DNA of 64,000 nt from Bacteroidales bacterium UBA4116 (GTDB lineage: Bacteria; Bacteroidota; Bacteroidia; Bacteroidales; Tannerellaceae): the NCBI GenBank assembly GCA_002381645.1, contig DFXE01000015.1, positions 105,003-169,002 on the forward strand, read 5' to 3'. A model generated the notes under the pieces. That model did no database searches, was not told where the DNA came from, and was given only the letters and a program-made list of their open reading frames with translations. The position numbers were made by a program, and so were the translations under genes. This document shows, in pieces, positions 34,092 through 42,901 of the stretch; the first letter of the stretch is position 1, and each line of letters opens with the position of its first letter.

Positions 34092-35018
34092 TTAAAGAGA
34101 TAGAAATTTCTTTAGATTTTCAATATTTTGCCTGTCTTCACCTGTGTCTTTTACTAGCTGATTTTTAATATAACTTGTCAATCTTTTATGAGCATTTTGG
34201 ATTCCCCTTTCTCCGATTATATGAACTTTCTCTCCGTATTGTTTTTCAAGTGAATTACGAAATAATTTAACATCGCAGGGGAACATATAAGCCAATTCTT
34301 CCAAAGCTATTTTTAAATAAGCCAAGTCTAATTCTGTATGCTTGATTGTAATGTGTTCCTCGATCCTCTTTATTAAACCGTCTTTATCCGATACCGCAGA
34401 CATTAGTAATTCGGGGAAAGGTATATCTATTTTCTTTCTCCCTGCTTTTTTCTTTTCATCAGCAACATTCTTTATTGCTTCTTCTTCCATTGCCCAATTT
34501 ATCTCTTCATTATTCTCAATAACTTTTTTTAGCTTATTATATTCTTTCCAATCTTCTTTTGTTCTCAATCCGAGTTTTACGGATTGCTTTATCATTAGTT
34601 TAATAGTATAGGAAATGAATATCTTTTGAAAAAAGCTTATTTCTGGATTAAGTTTCAGTTCCTGTCCTTTCTCAATCATTCTTTCAAAACTTTGTCCGAA
34701 GTACAGCCAGCAAAGCATAGAGGGAACAATGGATTCTCTTGGAGGGTTATTAAATTCTTCTATTAATGATTGTGCTAGGTTTTCTTTCTGAAAGAGGGTT
34801 TCTATATCCGTAATATCTTCGTATTTTCCTTTGTTTATTCGTTGCTTTATAATCTTTTCATATTGAGGAAGAATACTTATGGCTTTTGACATTATCATTT
34901 GATAGCCTGCTGAATCTTTCCTATTCATCTCTTCTTCAAATAGGTCATATTCATCCTGATGGTTGTCCATCCAATCCCGCAAATTCTGTTTAAAGCTCTC
35001 AAATTCCTGTTGTCCCAT
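34092..35018 (-). CDS. Hypothetical helical protein (DUF6043-like?)
   Basis: A 308-residue, mostly helical, charged protein without signal peptide or membrane segment. A basic stretch EKKKAGRKKID near residue 195 separates an N-terminal half (WLYFGQSFERMIEKGQ) from a C-terminal half (KIALEELAYMFPCDVKLFR). It may belong to a family found beside integrases in Bacteroidales elements that I recall as DUF6043; this is unverified. It lies 5 bp downstream of the YhcG-like gene. Function unknown. Confidence 0.6.
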   Translation of the reverse strand: MGQQEFESFKQNLRDWMDNHQDEYDLFEEEMNRKDSAGYQMIMSKAISILPQYEKIIKQRINKGKYEDITDIETLFQKENLAQSLIEEFNNPPRESIVPSMLCWLYFGQSFERMIEKGQELKLNPEISFFQKIFISYTIKLMIKQSVKLGLRTKEDWKEYNKLKKVIENNEEINWAMEEEAIKNVADEKKKAGRKKIDIPFPELLMSAVSDKDGLIKRIEEHITIKHTELDLAYLKIALEELAYMFPCDVKLFRNSLEKQYGEKVHIIGERGIQNAHKRLTSYIKNQLVKDTGEDRQNIENLKKFLSL

Positions 35019-35023
35019 ATAAA

Positions 35024-36199
35024 TTATAAATCAGAGCTTACGTTCGTGTCGTTGTTTTCTTCCTCTTGATTCAATTCTCTTTCAATATCCTCAATAGATG
35101 GAAGAGAAGATTTAAAATTCTCTGGTAACAATTTTGAGAAAGTATATTCTGAAATACCAATCGGCTGGCTACTGCTTTCTAAAGAATATTGAGCTTCAAT
35201 GTTATCTTTCGTTTTGCAAATAAGTAAGCCAATCGTAGGATTGTCCCCCTCTTTTTTCATCTGGTTGTTGACCGCAGATATATAATATCCAAGCTTTCCT
35301 GTATGTTCTGGTTCAAATTCGCCTGCTTTTAATTCTACAACTACATAACAACGCAACTCCAAATGATAGAAAAGCAAATCTATAACGCGTTCTTTATTAC
35401 CCACCTTGATTGGATACTGTCTTCCCATATACGCAAAACCATGACCTAGTTCTAATAAAAATTTGGTAATATTTGCGACTAAAGCATCTTCCAACTCTTT
35501 TTCCTTAAAGTTCTCTGTAAGAGTTAGGAAATCAAAATTATATGGATCTTTCAATGTTTCTTTTACCAAATCGCTGTGAACATCGGGCAATAAACGGTCA
35601 AAATTATTAATAGCTTTTCCTTGACTATGATATAAGTCTGCATCTATAAAATTCATTAATACAGCTCTGCTCCAACCGTTTTCAATAGTTTTCTGAACGT
35701 AAAATAAAGCTTCCTGTACAGACTTACATTTGCTGAATATTTCAACATGATGACGCCATGGTATCTGAAATATAAGGTGTTCTTCAAATTCGTCCCCAAG
35801 CTGGTGACGAATTGTATTTATCTTCTTTTCAGCTATTTTTATTTTTGCACCAGCTTGGTGCAAATCTACATCTTCTAATTTTGCACCAACTTGGTGCGAA
35901 ATTGTATTGTCTTGATTATAAAATAAATAAAACTGCTTTATATTGTATAAGTTTCTTTCTGAAAATCCTTTCATATCAGGAAATTCGCTTTTCAATTCTT
36001 TGCTTAGTTTGGTAAAGAAACCACTACCCCAATCTGAATCCATTTGGCGAATCACAATATCATGTCCTAAGTCCCAATATAAATGCAATAATTCTGAATT
36101 AACTTTCACGAAGGCTCTCAATTGGCTCTGTCTGATTCTACCTTTCAAATCGACAAGCCATTGTTTAAATTCCGAATCTTTTATTAAATCTGTACTCAT
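35024..36199 (-). CDS. YhcG/DUF1016 PDDEXK nuclease
   Basis: A 391-residue protein of the YhcG (DUF1016) family. The N-terminal DUF1016 domain reads HLYWDLGHDIVIRQ and WGSGFFTKLSKEL, and the C-terminal PDDEXK domain has VIDLLFYHLELRCYVVVELKAGEF (D near 271, ExK near 284). Family members accompany restriction systems and phage-defence islands; the target is unknown. Between the domains (residues about 95-140) a low-complexity insert repeats HQ-V/A/L-G three times, encoded by palindromic DNA. Cotranscribed with the hypothetical gene 5 bp downstream and 13 bp from the integrase gene. Confidence 0.88.
   Translation of the reverse strand: MSTDLIKDSEFKQWLVDLKGRIRQSQLRAFVKVNSELLHLYWDLGHDIVIRQMDSDWGSGFFTKLSKELKSEFPDMKGFSERNLYNIKQFYLFYNQDNTISHQVGAKLEDVDLHQAGAKIKIAEKKINTIRHQLGDEFEEHLIFQIPWRHHVEIFSKCKSVQEALFYVQKTIENGWSRAVLMNFIDADLYHSQGKAINNFDRLLPDVHSDLVKETLKDPYNFDFLTLTENFKEKELEDALVANITKFLLELGHGFAYMGRQYPIKVGNKERVIDLLFYHLELRCYVVVELKAGEFEPEHTGKLGYYISAVNNQMKKEGDNPTIGLLICKTKDNIEAQYSLESSSQPIGISEYTFSKLLPENFKSSLPSIEDIERELNQEEENNDTNVSSDL
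35787..35897. repeat. Three palindromic repeats inside the YhcG gene
   Basis: AATTCGTC/GACGAATT (35787-35813), GCACCAGCTTGGTGC (35847-35861, arms extend to 35844-35864) and GCACCAACTTGGTGC (35883-35897). All encode HQxG-type peptide, so the protein insert arose by duplication. Confidence 0.75.
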
Positions 36200-36212
36200 T
36201 ATAATGATATTG

Positions 36213-37565
36213 TTAATCTAACAAATTTACTAATTCTTTTTTCATATCCTCATCTATTTCACGATAACGGCTAAAAGCTTTACTTCCTTCTTTATGTCCA
36301 CTCAATGCACCTATCAGATTCGGGTCTTTTACTTTTTTATAGATATTGCCTATGAATGTCCTGCGTGCCATGTGACTGCTGGCTACTTCATATATAGGCT
36401 TCTTTACTTCTTCGTTAGTAAGAGGGTCTAATATAGTTACAATCCTGTCGATTTCAGCTAATTTAAATGCTTCTTTAATAGCATCGTTATAGGCTTGTTC
36501 ATAAGGGGTAAAAGGAAGAAGCTTATTCCCTTCACAGTCTTTGTATTTGTTCAAAATATATTTAGCCTTATCATTAAGTGGAACTCTGACTGTCACAGGA
36601 TTACCCTCTTTTGTTTTTCTCGGAATATACTCAATAGCATCATTGATTACATTTTGTTTTGTCATTCTATATAGATCACCGACACGACAACCAATCAGGC
36701 TCTGAAAAATAAAAATATCTCTTTGTATTTCTATATGCGGATATTCCGATAAATCTTTCTCAAATAATTTATCTCTTTCCTCTAAAGTAATGTATATAGG
36801 AGTTCCATAAGTACATTCATCAATATGAAAATCATCAAAGGGTCTGTTCTTCGTTTTCTTTTTATCGTAACACCATAGGAAAAATGTTCGTATCCTACAG
36901 AAACAGTCGATTAATGTATTTTTTCCTCTGGGTTTGGGTTTGCGTTTTTCCGGAATCTGTTCATAAATCGCAGGATATAATTCATAATATTTATGTTCGT
37001 TTTCAAAGAAATCCCACATATCCTGTAAAGTATCGGAAGTAATATTGTCAATATCCAAAACAAAAGACTTATGTCCTCGCTTAGTAGTTTTAACATATAT
37101 CTCATATCGAAGTATGGCTCTTCTGACTACTCGAAAATTCTTCTTTCTTACTTCTGATAGTTTATGTTTGAGAAGAAACTCATCCAGAAGCTCTTGCATT
37201 GTTGGCTTTGTTTCAGCTTCAATTTGTTCGGGGGTTTTGTATTTTGTAGGATTGTAATATTTGTCCAAACATATTTTGAACCAATCTTTTGATATCTCCT
37301 CTTTATTTACAGATAGGTATTCTCGTTCAATATAAGTTTTTAATTTACGTACATTTTCATTAATTTCTTGGCGCAAACTTTCATCACACACAACCTTACT
37401 TTTTACTTGTTCTGCTTTATCATCCCACAGATTTGGATTGATATATAATTGGCTTGGAGAAATGAAATCTATAGTACGACCATCTCTAAGTCGCACATAA
37501 ATTGTAGCTTTGGAATCTGTATCATAGCGTTTGGCGGTCTTTTTGATGATAAAGGTTACTTTCAT
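36213..37565 (-). CDS. Tyrosine-type site-specific integrase
   Basis: A 450-residue Bacteroidetes-type tyrosine recombinase. An Arm-DNA-binding domain (MKVTFIIKKTAKRYDTD, IYVRLRDGRTIDFISP) is followed by a SAM-like core-binding domain and the catalytic domain with R in GCRVGDLYRM (near 292), HMARR (near 397, HxxR), GH in ALSGHKEGS (near 421) and the nucleophile Y in FSRYREID (near 431). The ATG at 37565 fits the family start. It sits 198 bp from the right attachment repeat, with the right arm-type repeat between. Confidence 0.92.
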   Translation of the reverse strand: MKVTFIIKKTAKRYDTDSKATIYVRLRDGRTIDFISPSQLYINPNLWDDKAEQVKSKVVCDESLRQEINENVRKLKTYIEREYLSVNKEEISKDWFKICLDKYYNPTKYKTPEQIEAETKPTMQELLDEFLLKHKLSEVRKKNFRVVRRAILRYEIYVKTTKRGHKSFVLDIDNITSDTLQDMWDFFENEHKYYELYPAIYEQIPEKRKPKPRGKNTLIDCFCRIRTFFLWCYDKKKTKNRPFDDFHIDECTYGTPIYITLEERDKLFEKDLSEYPHIEIQRDIFIFQSLIGCRVGDLYRMTKQNVINDAIEYIPRKTKEGNPVTVRVPLNDKAKYILNKYKDCEGNKLLPFTPYEQAYNDAIKEAFKLAEIDRIVTILDPLTNEEVKKPIYEVASSHMARRTFIGNIYKKVKDPNLIGALSGHKEGSKAFSRYREIDEDMKKELVNLLD

Positions 37566-37600
37566 AAGGCTTTCATTTATATTGTCTTGCAAATATAAAT

Positions 37601-37623
37601 ATTTTCCCCACATTTTCCCCACA
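37601..37623 (+). repeat. Right arm-type repeat (2 x ATTTTCCCCAC)
   Basis: Identical over 23 bp and in the same orientation as 25224-25246. Lies upstream of the integrase gene, so integrase binding here could also repress its own promoter. Confidence 0.75.
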
Positions 37624-37762
37624 CATGCTAAATTTATTTCAATTTACATAAATCTGATTAATTCATTTTTATCAATTATACACCTAATATACAATTAATT
37701 AAATGCAAAAATACACTATATTATTGACTTGTAAGAAATGGCAAAATTTACTATTTTGAACT

Positions 37763-37775
37763 CGGCTCTGGGTAC
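37763..37775 (+). repeat. Right attachment repeat
   Basis: CGGCTCTGGGTAC, identical to the tRNA-Leu 3' end at 25157-25169. The rest of the T arm is absent here, so this is a fragment, not a second tRNA. Confidence 0.88.
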
Positions 37776-37782
37776 AATCTAC

Positions 37783-37819
37783 AAGCGATAAATCTTTTAT
37801 TTGCAAAGATTTATCGCTT
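37783..37819 (+). terminator. Displaced chromosomal tRNA-Leu terminator
   Basis: A perfect 15-bp stem AAGCGATAAATCTTT/AAAGATTTATCGCTT with a 7-nt loop, then CCGTTTTATT. It sits 7 bp outside the right attachment repeat; before insertion it would have followed tRNA-Leu directly. Confidence 0.75.
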
Positions 37820-37920
37820 CCGTTTTATTACCTATATCCGCAATTTGTCCGCATTTTACAATATTTCTTATAAGATGTGATTAGTGATATTAAATTTTTC
37901 ATCTAAATAAAATCCAATTA

Positions 37921-38172
37921 TTAACATGAGCTCTCAATTATAATAGTTCTTGTGACCTCATATATCATATTTTTTTCCTTTTCTAGATTACGTAAATATT
38001 CTGCTGTTCGTAAAAATGATACCGCTTTATTTTCTTCAAAATCAGGATTATAGCGAACAATTGAACAACGTAATACATATATCCGTTGCATCAGAGTTTT
38101 TTCAAATTTAGAATCTGAACTAAAATCTATTGTTGGTAATTCAAATAGTACATAACCATTAATATTTTTCAT
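37921..38172 (-). CDS. Small protein, possible HEPN-like remnant
   Basis: An 83-residue frame. The stretch YVLRCSIVRYNPDF followed by a helix resembles the HEPN segment EARYNPDFVVTKED of the nucleotidyltransferase-HEPN protein inside the element. The rest is not recognisable. Just upstream, reverse-strand sequence at about 38190-38290 reads as coding (VINQFILKGDIEIYLKDKD) but has no start, so this may be the tail of a decayed gene next to the integration site. Confidence 0.35.
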   Translation of the reverse strand: MKNINGYVLFELPTIDFSSDSKFEKTLMQRIYVLRCSIVRYNPDFEENKAVSFLRTAEYLRNLEKEKNMIYEVTRTIIIESSC

Positions 38173-38356
38173 AAAAATAATCCTGCTAATCTTTATCTTT
38201 TAAATAGATTTCTATATCACCTTTGAGAATAAACTGGTTAATAACCCGTTTTAGTTTTATCTTACTACTAGAGTATTGATTGATTTTATGTTGAAAAGAC
38301 TAATTGCATGATGAATCCATTTATCAGTATTTAAATGAAAATCAGGATGTAGCTTA

Positions 38357-39535
38357 TTACTTTTCTATTTTAATCCAGGTCGCCTTTTTCCATATCCATT
38401 CTAATGGACCTTGCCGGTGGAATCGTAGCCACCAGCGACAAAAAAAGTATTGTAAAAAGAAAACGCCTATTCCCATAAGAAAGCATACCGTAATACCGGT
38501 ATACTGGTAAAGCCCAAGTCCCCAGTTGTAAAACAAAAATCCCCCAATCAAAGACTGCGATAAATAGTTTGTCAAACTAAGACGTCCATATGGTGCTAAT
38601 TGATGAAGAACATGACTGAACTTTGTCAGATAATAAACAAGTATTATTCCTGCAAACAGTATTCCTGTAAATGCAATATTGGAATATGAATTAAGTATAA
38701 GCATAGAAGGTAAAAGGAATGCATCCCGGCTTATAAAGTCGGGAAATATAGTTATTAATCCATAAGACGGAAAAAAGGCTATTACGGATATGATGAATAC
38801 TTTAATCCACAATTTTATGTTTTTTACTGAAGCTATAAAAAAATTCCTACGCCCTATTAACATCCCTATCATAAACAGTCCTGCGGTTTGAGTGACCCGT
38901 CCATGTAAAACCATCCAACCCATATTAGCAATATTACCCGTCCATATTGCAGTTTTACACATTTCAATGAAAGAACCTTCTTTCTGAGTGGTGTTTACTA
39001 TCTCCCAGTATGAAGAATCGAATTCAGTATTGATTATGTATTCGGGTTTAACGAATGCATAAATTAATTGTCCCCATTCAATAGGCTGTAATAAAAGAAA
39101 AACTGCTATAAATGCAACTATTTTGTTAGAAAGGCGACAGACTAAAATCAACACATAACCAACTACTGCATATAGTACCAATATTTCACCAGGAAATAAA
39201 GCCGAATTAATGCAAGCTATAAAAAAGAGCAAGAATAGTCGCCAGGCAAAGCGTGCACGAAAATCGTTGCCCTTTCCTTTTTGTGAATTATCTTGAATAA
39301 AAAAACTGAATCCGAAGAGTAAAGCAAAAATACAATATGCTTTACCTGAAAATAAAAAAAATACACTATCCCATATTATTCTATCTGTAAATATAAGAAA
39401 ATTACAGTTTTCTTCCGGAAAGCTATTAAGGCTGAAACGCTCGACGAAATGGATAAGTGTAATTCCGATTACAGCAAAACCACGTAATACATCTGCTATT
39501 TCTATGCGATGGGTTAATGTATTAGATGAGAACAT
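38357..39535 (-). CDS. DUF418 family membrane protein (YeiB-like)
   Basis: A 392-residue polytopic protein. The N-terminal signature EIADVLRGFAVIGITLIHF and the C-terminal block APYGRLSLTNYLSQSLIGGFLFYNWGLG are typical of DUF418/YeiB proteins in the inner membrane. Around ten hydrophobic segments are visible. Function unknown; related to acyltransferase-3-like membrane proteins. No operon partner: neighbours are spaced by 180 bp or more. Confidence 0.85.
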   Translation of the reverse strand: MFSSNTLTHRIEIADVLRGFAVIGITLIHFVERFSLNSFPEENCNFLIFTDRIIWDSVFFLFSGKAYCIFALLFGFSFFIQDNSQKGKGNDFRARFAWRLFLLFFIACINSALFPGEILVLYAVVGYVLILVCRLSNKIVAFIAVFLLLQPIEWGQLIYAFVKPEYIINTEFDSSYWEIVNTTQKEGSFIEMCKTAIWTGNIANMGWMVLHGRVTQTAGLFMIGMLIGRRNFFIASVKNIKLWIKVFIISVIAFFPSYGLITIFPDFISRDAFLLPSMLILNSYSNIAFTGILFAGIILVYYLTKFSHVLHQLAPYGRLSLTNYLSQSLIGGFLFYNWGLGLYQYTGITVCFLMGIGVFFLQYFFCRWWLRFHRQGPLEWIWKKATWIKIEK

Positions 39536-39915
39536 ATACTTCAGATCTCAAATGTTAACATATTAGTTTATTTATGGTTCAAATCTATTGTAAATACTTC
39601 ATACTTTCCAAAAATAATAAAACAATAGTTTTGCACACTTATTTTATAAGATACTTTTTCATACCCTAACCAGTGAAATTACTTGTTTTACTTCTGGTAC
39701 AGCAGATTTAATATATAATAAATCTGTTTTTCTTGAAGTTATTCAAAAATTCGTCAATAACTCTATACTTTTAATTAGATCATATATTTAGTTATCCCCT
39801 GTGTTGCAAAAAGAAAATACATAACTGAAATATCTCAAAATTAAATAAAGCCGAGTGTTACTTTTGCACTTCAACTACTATAAAATTAACCAATAACTAT
39901 TATAAAGAAACACGA
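39536..39915. other. AT-rich intergenic region with orphan forward promoters
   Basis: No gene found. Two forward -7 boxes, TAGTTTTG (39626-39633) and TACTTTTG (39859-39866), point toward reverse-strand genes, with only an 8-codon frame after the second. They may be remains of lost genes. Confidence 0.4.
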
Positions 39916-40242
39916 TTAATGAGATACAAGTTTAAGCCCTACAATTGATGCTATCAATATAGAGATAAATAATATTCTTAAAAAACCGGCAGGTTCACTA
40001 AATACCACAATACCCATCAGAACTGTACCCACAGCACCTATTCCTGTCCACACAGCATACGCTGTACCGATTGGTAAAGTTTGAGTTGCTTTAACTAATA
40101 ACACCATGCTAATTGTCAGAGAAACTAAAAACCCTGTTAACCACCAATACATTTCACTTCCAGATGTTTCTTTCATTTTACCTAAACATGAAGTAAATCC
40201 TACTTCAAATAACCCAGCTAATATTAAAATAATCCAATTCAT
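39916..40242 (-). CDS. SMR-family exporter, SugE/Gdx-like
   Basis: A 108-residue, four-helix small multidrug resistance protein. E13 in GLFEVGF is the conserved membrane glutamate that couples export to protons. The block LPIGTAYAVWTGIGAVGTVLMGI and ending GLKL are closer to SugE/Gdx guanidinium exporters than to EmrE. No guanidine riboswitch fold was recognised upstream. Lies 66 bp downstream of a Crp-like regulator gene on the same strand, which may control it. Confidence 0.88.
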   Translation of the reverse strand: MNWIILILAGLFEVGFTSCLGKMKETSGSEMYWWLTGFLVSLTISMVLLVKATQTLPIGTAYAVWTGIGAVGTVLMGIVVFSEPAGFLRILFISILIASIVGLKLVSH

Positions 40243-40308
40243 TTTATTTAAAATTTACTGCAAAAATCAGGAATTGAAATCAACGAACATTTTACAAATG
40301 ATAAAAAA

Positions 40309-40872
40309 TTATTTCATTTTAGCCCTGATCCTACTTAAAGAAACCTGTGTTATTCCCAAATAAGATGCAATATAAGACAATTGCACCCTTTGAAATAATT
40401 TAGGATTGTTTTCAATTAATTCATTATACCGTACTGTTGCTGTTGTGAATTGTCTTGCTATAAGTCTTTCTTCTGTTTTAAGCAATTCCAGTTCCGCAAA
40501 TCTCCTTCCCCAATTTGCAACATGAATATCTTTATTAAACAGATTGTTTAAAGCATTTACATTAAGTTTATATAATATACTGTCTTCCAATAATTCTACA
40601 TTCTCATATCCTTTCAAACCATTAACATAGCTTTTCATTGAAACAATTGTATCTCCTTCACTTCCAAACCAAAAAGTAACTTCATCATTAGATGAGTTAA
40701 TATAAGCCCGGACAATTCCTTTTTTTATAAAATATATATTTCTTTCTATTTTATCTGCATTTAGTAAACGATGCCCTTTAGAAAAATGATTTTCTGCAAT
40801 AGCCTGTACTATACTATTTCTTGAATCTTCTGGAAGTTTGTATATTTTATCTAAAATTAAATCTATGTGCAT
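40309..40872 (-). CDS. Crp/Fnr-family regulator
   Basis: A 187-residue protein with a cyclic-nucleotide-binding-like beta barrel (residues about 25-110, IYFIKKGIVRAYINSSNDEV) and a C-terminal HTH (LSYIASYLGITQVSLSRIRAKMK). This short Bacteroidetes type usually lacks clear cAMP-binding residues, and they are not seen here. Its position upstream of the SMR exporter suggests local control. Confidence 0.85.
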   Translation of the reverse strand: MHIDLILDKIYKLPEDSRNSIVQAIAENHFSKGHRLLNADKIERNIYFIKKGIVRAYINSSNDEVTFWFGSEGDTIVSMKSYVNGLKGYENVELLEDSILYKLNVNALNNLFNKDIHVANWGRRFAELELLKTEERLIARQFTTATVRYNELIENNPKLFQRVQLSYIASYLGITQVSLSRIRAKMK

Positions 40873-41467
40873 TTGGTAGTTATTAAAGTAATATCATCTT
40901 TGCAAAAAAATATTGATTTTTGAATCCGACTATAAAAATAAGTAAAAGAAGACTTTAATATACAATCCCAATCACTCTATTTATATTTAAGCCAACACTT
41001 TCTTATAAAATAAGACATACCAAATTGTCTATAATTCAATTATAACCTATCCTAAAATATTTTCTACTTAAAATTTCATCCCTCAATACAGATTTTAATT
41101 GTTCATATATTTGAAACAGTACCCGTTATTATACAAAATGTATCTTTTTGATTTAAGGCAATTTAGTACACAAAAACAACAATATATATAATAAATTACT
41201 ACAATATCGTTACCTACATTTTTGATTACAAATTAAATCTCATAATAATGAGAAACTAATTTTTAAACTTTTGTTCCTACTTTTCAAAATTGAAACTTCA
41301 TCTCACATTATAAATCAACAAAAAAGCAGGTTCTAAATATCTCTCATAAATTCTAAAGCTATAAGTCATAATGTATATATAAACATTTCAAACCACATAT
41401 TGTTATAACAGTAATTTAAATAAAGGCTTCTCATGTCAATACAAGACTGGAAATTAATCCGCAAAAT
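40873..41467. other. AT-rich intergenic region before the export operon
   Basis: No gene, repeat or convincing promoter was recognised in 595 bp. It separates the reverse-strand regulator from the forward-strand TolC operon and must hold both promoters. Confidence 0.5.
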
Positions 41468-42901
41468 ATGATTAAGCAAACAATCATCTTATATATTGTG
41501 ATGTTAGCCCTCTCAGCTGAAAGCATGACCTCTCAGCAAAAAGAAATCTCTCTTACATTCAGTCAAGCTTTGCAAATATTGCAAAATGAAAACAAAAGTA
41601 TAAAGATAGCCGGACGCGAAGCTGTATTAGCCCGAAATGAACGCCAGCGCATCAACTCATTCTGGTTCCCAAAAATAACCGCAACCGGCGCCTACATACA
41701 TATGACTAACGAAATAGAAGTAAAAGAATCTCTATCACAATTCACCGACCCCGCTGTGGATTTCATCCATTCCATTCTACCATATGAAGAACTCCTAACG
41801 AACATACTCAACGAAATAGGTAAAAGCTCATTTAGCGTACCCCTATTGCCACGCAATATGACAAGCGTAGACGCCATCGTAACCCTTCCTTTATTTACTG
41901 GAGGAAAACGAATCTATGCCGGAAAAATAGGAAAACAAATGGAAGAAGCTGCCCAAATAAACAAAGAAAAAATATACGCGGAGCAACAGGTACTTTTAGT
42001 AGAAACCTACTATGGCCTGTGTTTAGGACAAGAAATCCTAGAAGTAAAAAAAGAAACTTATGAAGCACTTGACCTCCATTACCGCAACGCACTCAAGCTA
42101 GAAGCAAACGGCATGCTCACTAAAGCCGAACGACTATTCTTCCAGGTCAACCGCGACGAAGCCAAACGCGAACTAGAAATAGCCCGAAAAGACCTCGAAG
42201 TCATGCAAAAAACATTCAAAACAATCGTAAAAATCGACACCGATCAACACATAAAACCCACATCAAATCTCTTCATCAACCCTACATTGCCCCACATAAC
42301 CTATTACAAAGAACTTGTATCAGTAAAAAACTACCAGGTAAACCAACTCTATATTCATACCAACATGCAAAGACAACAACTCAAGATAGCCCGTTCAGCC
42401 TACCTGCCTAACATAGAACTGTTCGGCAAACAAACCCTCTACGCCAACGGCATTCCTCGTAATCTTTCACCACGCACCATGATAGGAGTAGGGTTCGTAT
42501 GGAATATCTTCGACGGCCTTGACCGAGAGAAAAACATACGCCAAGCCAAAATAACACAACAAATCCTCGACATACAAAAGGAAAAAATAACAGAAGATAT
42601 AAACCTCGCAGTAGATAAATTTTACAACCAAACACAAACCGCAATCGACAATGTAGAAGCACTTAAAACAACTATAGAAATGAGCCGCGAACTCGTACGC
42701 ACACGACGTAAAGCTTATACCGAAGGAATGGCCACAGCAGCCGAAGTAGTCGACGCCGAACTCCTGCTTTCTAAAGTCAGACTCACCACCCTCTTCGCCT
42801 ATTACCAGTTCGACACCGGACTCATCAACCTACTCGCCATAAGCGGAGTACCCGAAACATTCTACCAATATAGCCAATCAAAACAATATGGACAAAAGTA
42901 A
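41468..42901 (+). CDS. TolC-family outer membrane efflux protein
   Basis: A 477-residue outer membrane channel protein. A signal peptide (IKQTIILYIVMLALSAES) is followed by two coiled-coil-rich TolC/OEP repeats (LTFSQALQILQNENKSIKIA, and late LQ-rich helices, RTRRKAYTEGMATAAEVVDAELLLSK). First gene of a four-gene operon; the stop overlaps the HlyD start by 14 bp. The whole operon is C-rich and G-poor on the coding strand, unlike neighbouring genes, which suggests transfer. Confidence 0.87.
   Translation: MIKQTIILYIVMLALSAESMTSQQKEISLTFSQALQILQNENKSIKIAGREAVLARNERQRINSFWFPKITATGAYIHMTNEIEVKESLSQFTDPAVDFIHSILPYEELLTNILNEIGKSSFSVPLLPRNMTSVDAIVTLPLFTGGKRIYAGKIGKQMEEAAQINKEKIYAEQQVLLVETYYGLCLGQEILEVKKETYEALDLHYRNALKLEANGMLTKAERLFFQVNRDEAKRELEIARKDLEVMQKTFKTIVKIDTDQHIKPTSNLFINPTLPHITYYKELVSVKNYQVNQLYIHTNMQRQQLKIARSAYLPNIELFGKQTLYANGIPRNLSPRTMIGVGFVWNIFDGLDREKNIRQAKITQQILDIQKEKITEDINLAVDKFYNQTQTAIDNVEALKTTIEMSRELVRTRRKAYTEGMATAAEVVDAELLLSKVRLTTLFAYYQFDTGLINLLAISGVPETFYQYSQSKQYGQK

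Larger units (their letters stand above)
25157..37775. mobile_element. Integrative mobilizable element in tRNA-Leu
   Basis: The element runs between two 13-bp direct repeats of the tRNA-Leu 3' end, CGGCTCTGGGTAC (25157-25169 and 37763-37775). It holds a tyrosine integrase next to the right end, an excisionase-like HTH, a RepA-like ATPase, a primase, an oriT-like hairpin region and a MobV relaxase. It lacks type IV secretion or coupling genes, so it should need a helper to transfer, like the NBU elements. Cargo is a restriction-modification pair, a nucleotidyltransferase-HEPN protein, a YhcG-type nuclease and two unknown proteins. Genes inside are more AT-rich than the flanks. Confidence 0.9.

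Noticed and set aside
37763..37775. Second tRNA-Leu
   Set aside because: Only 13 bp of the 3' end are present; no anticodon arm or D arm lies upstream.
40243..40308. Guanidine riboswitch upstream of the SMR exporter
   Set aside because: The 66-bp gap is too short and shows no conserved riboswitch motif.
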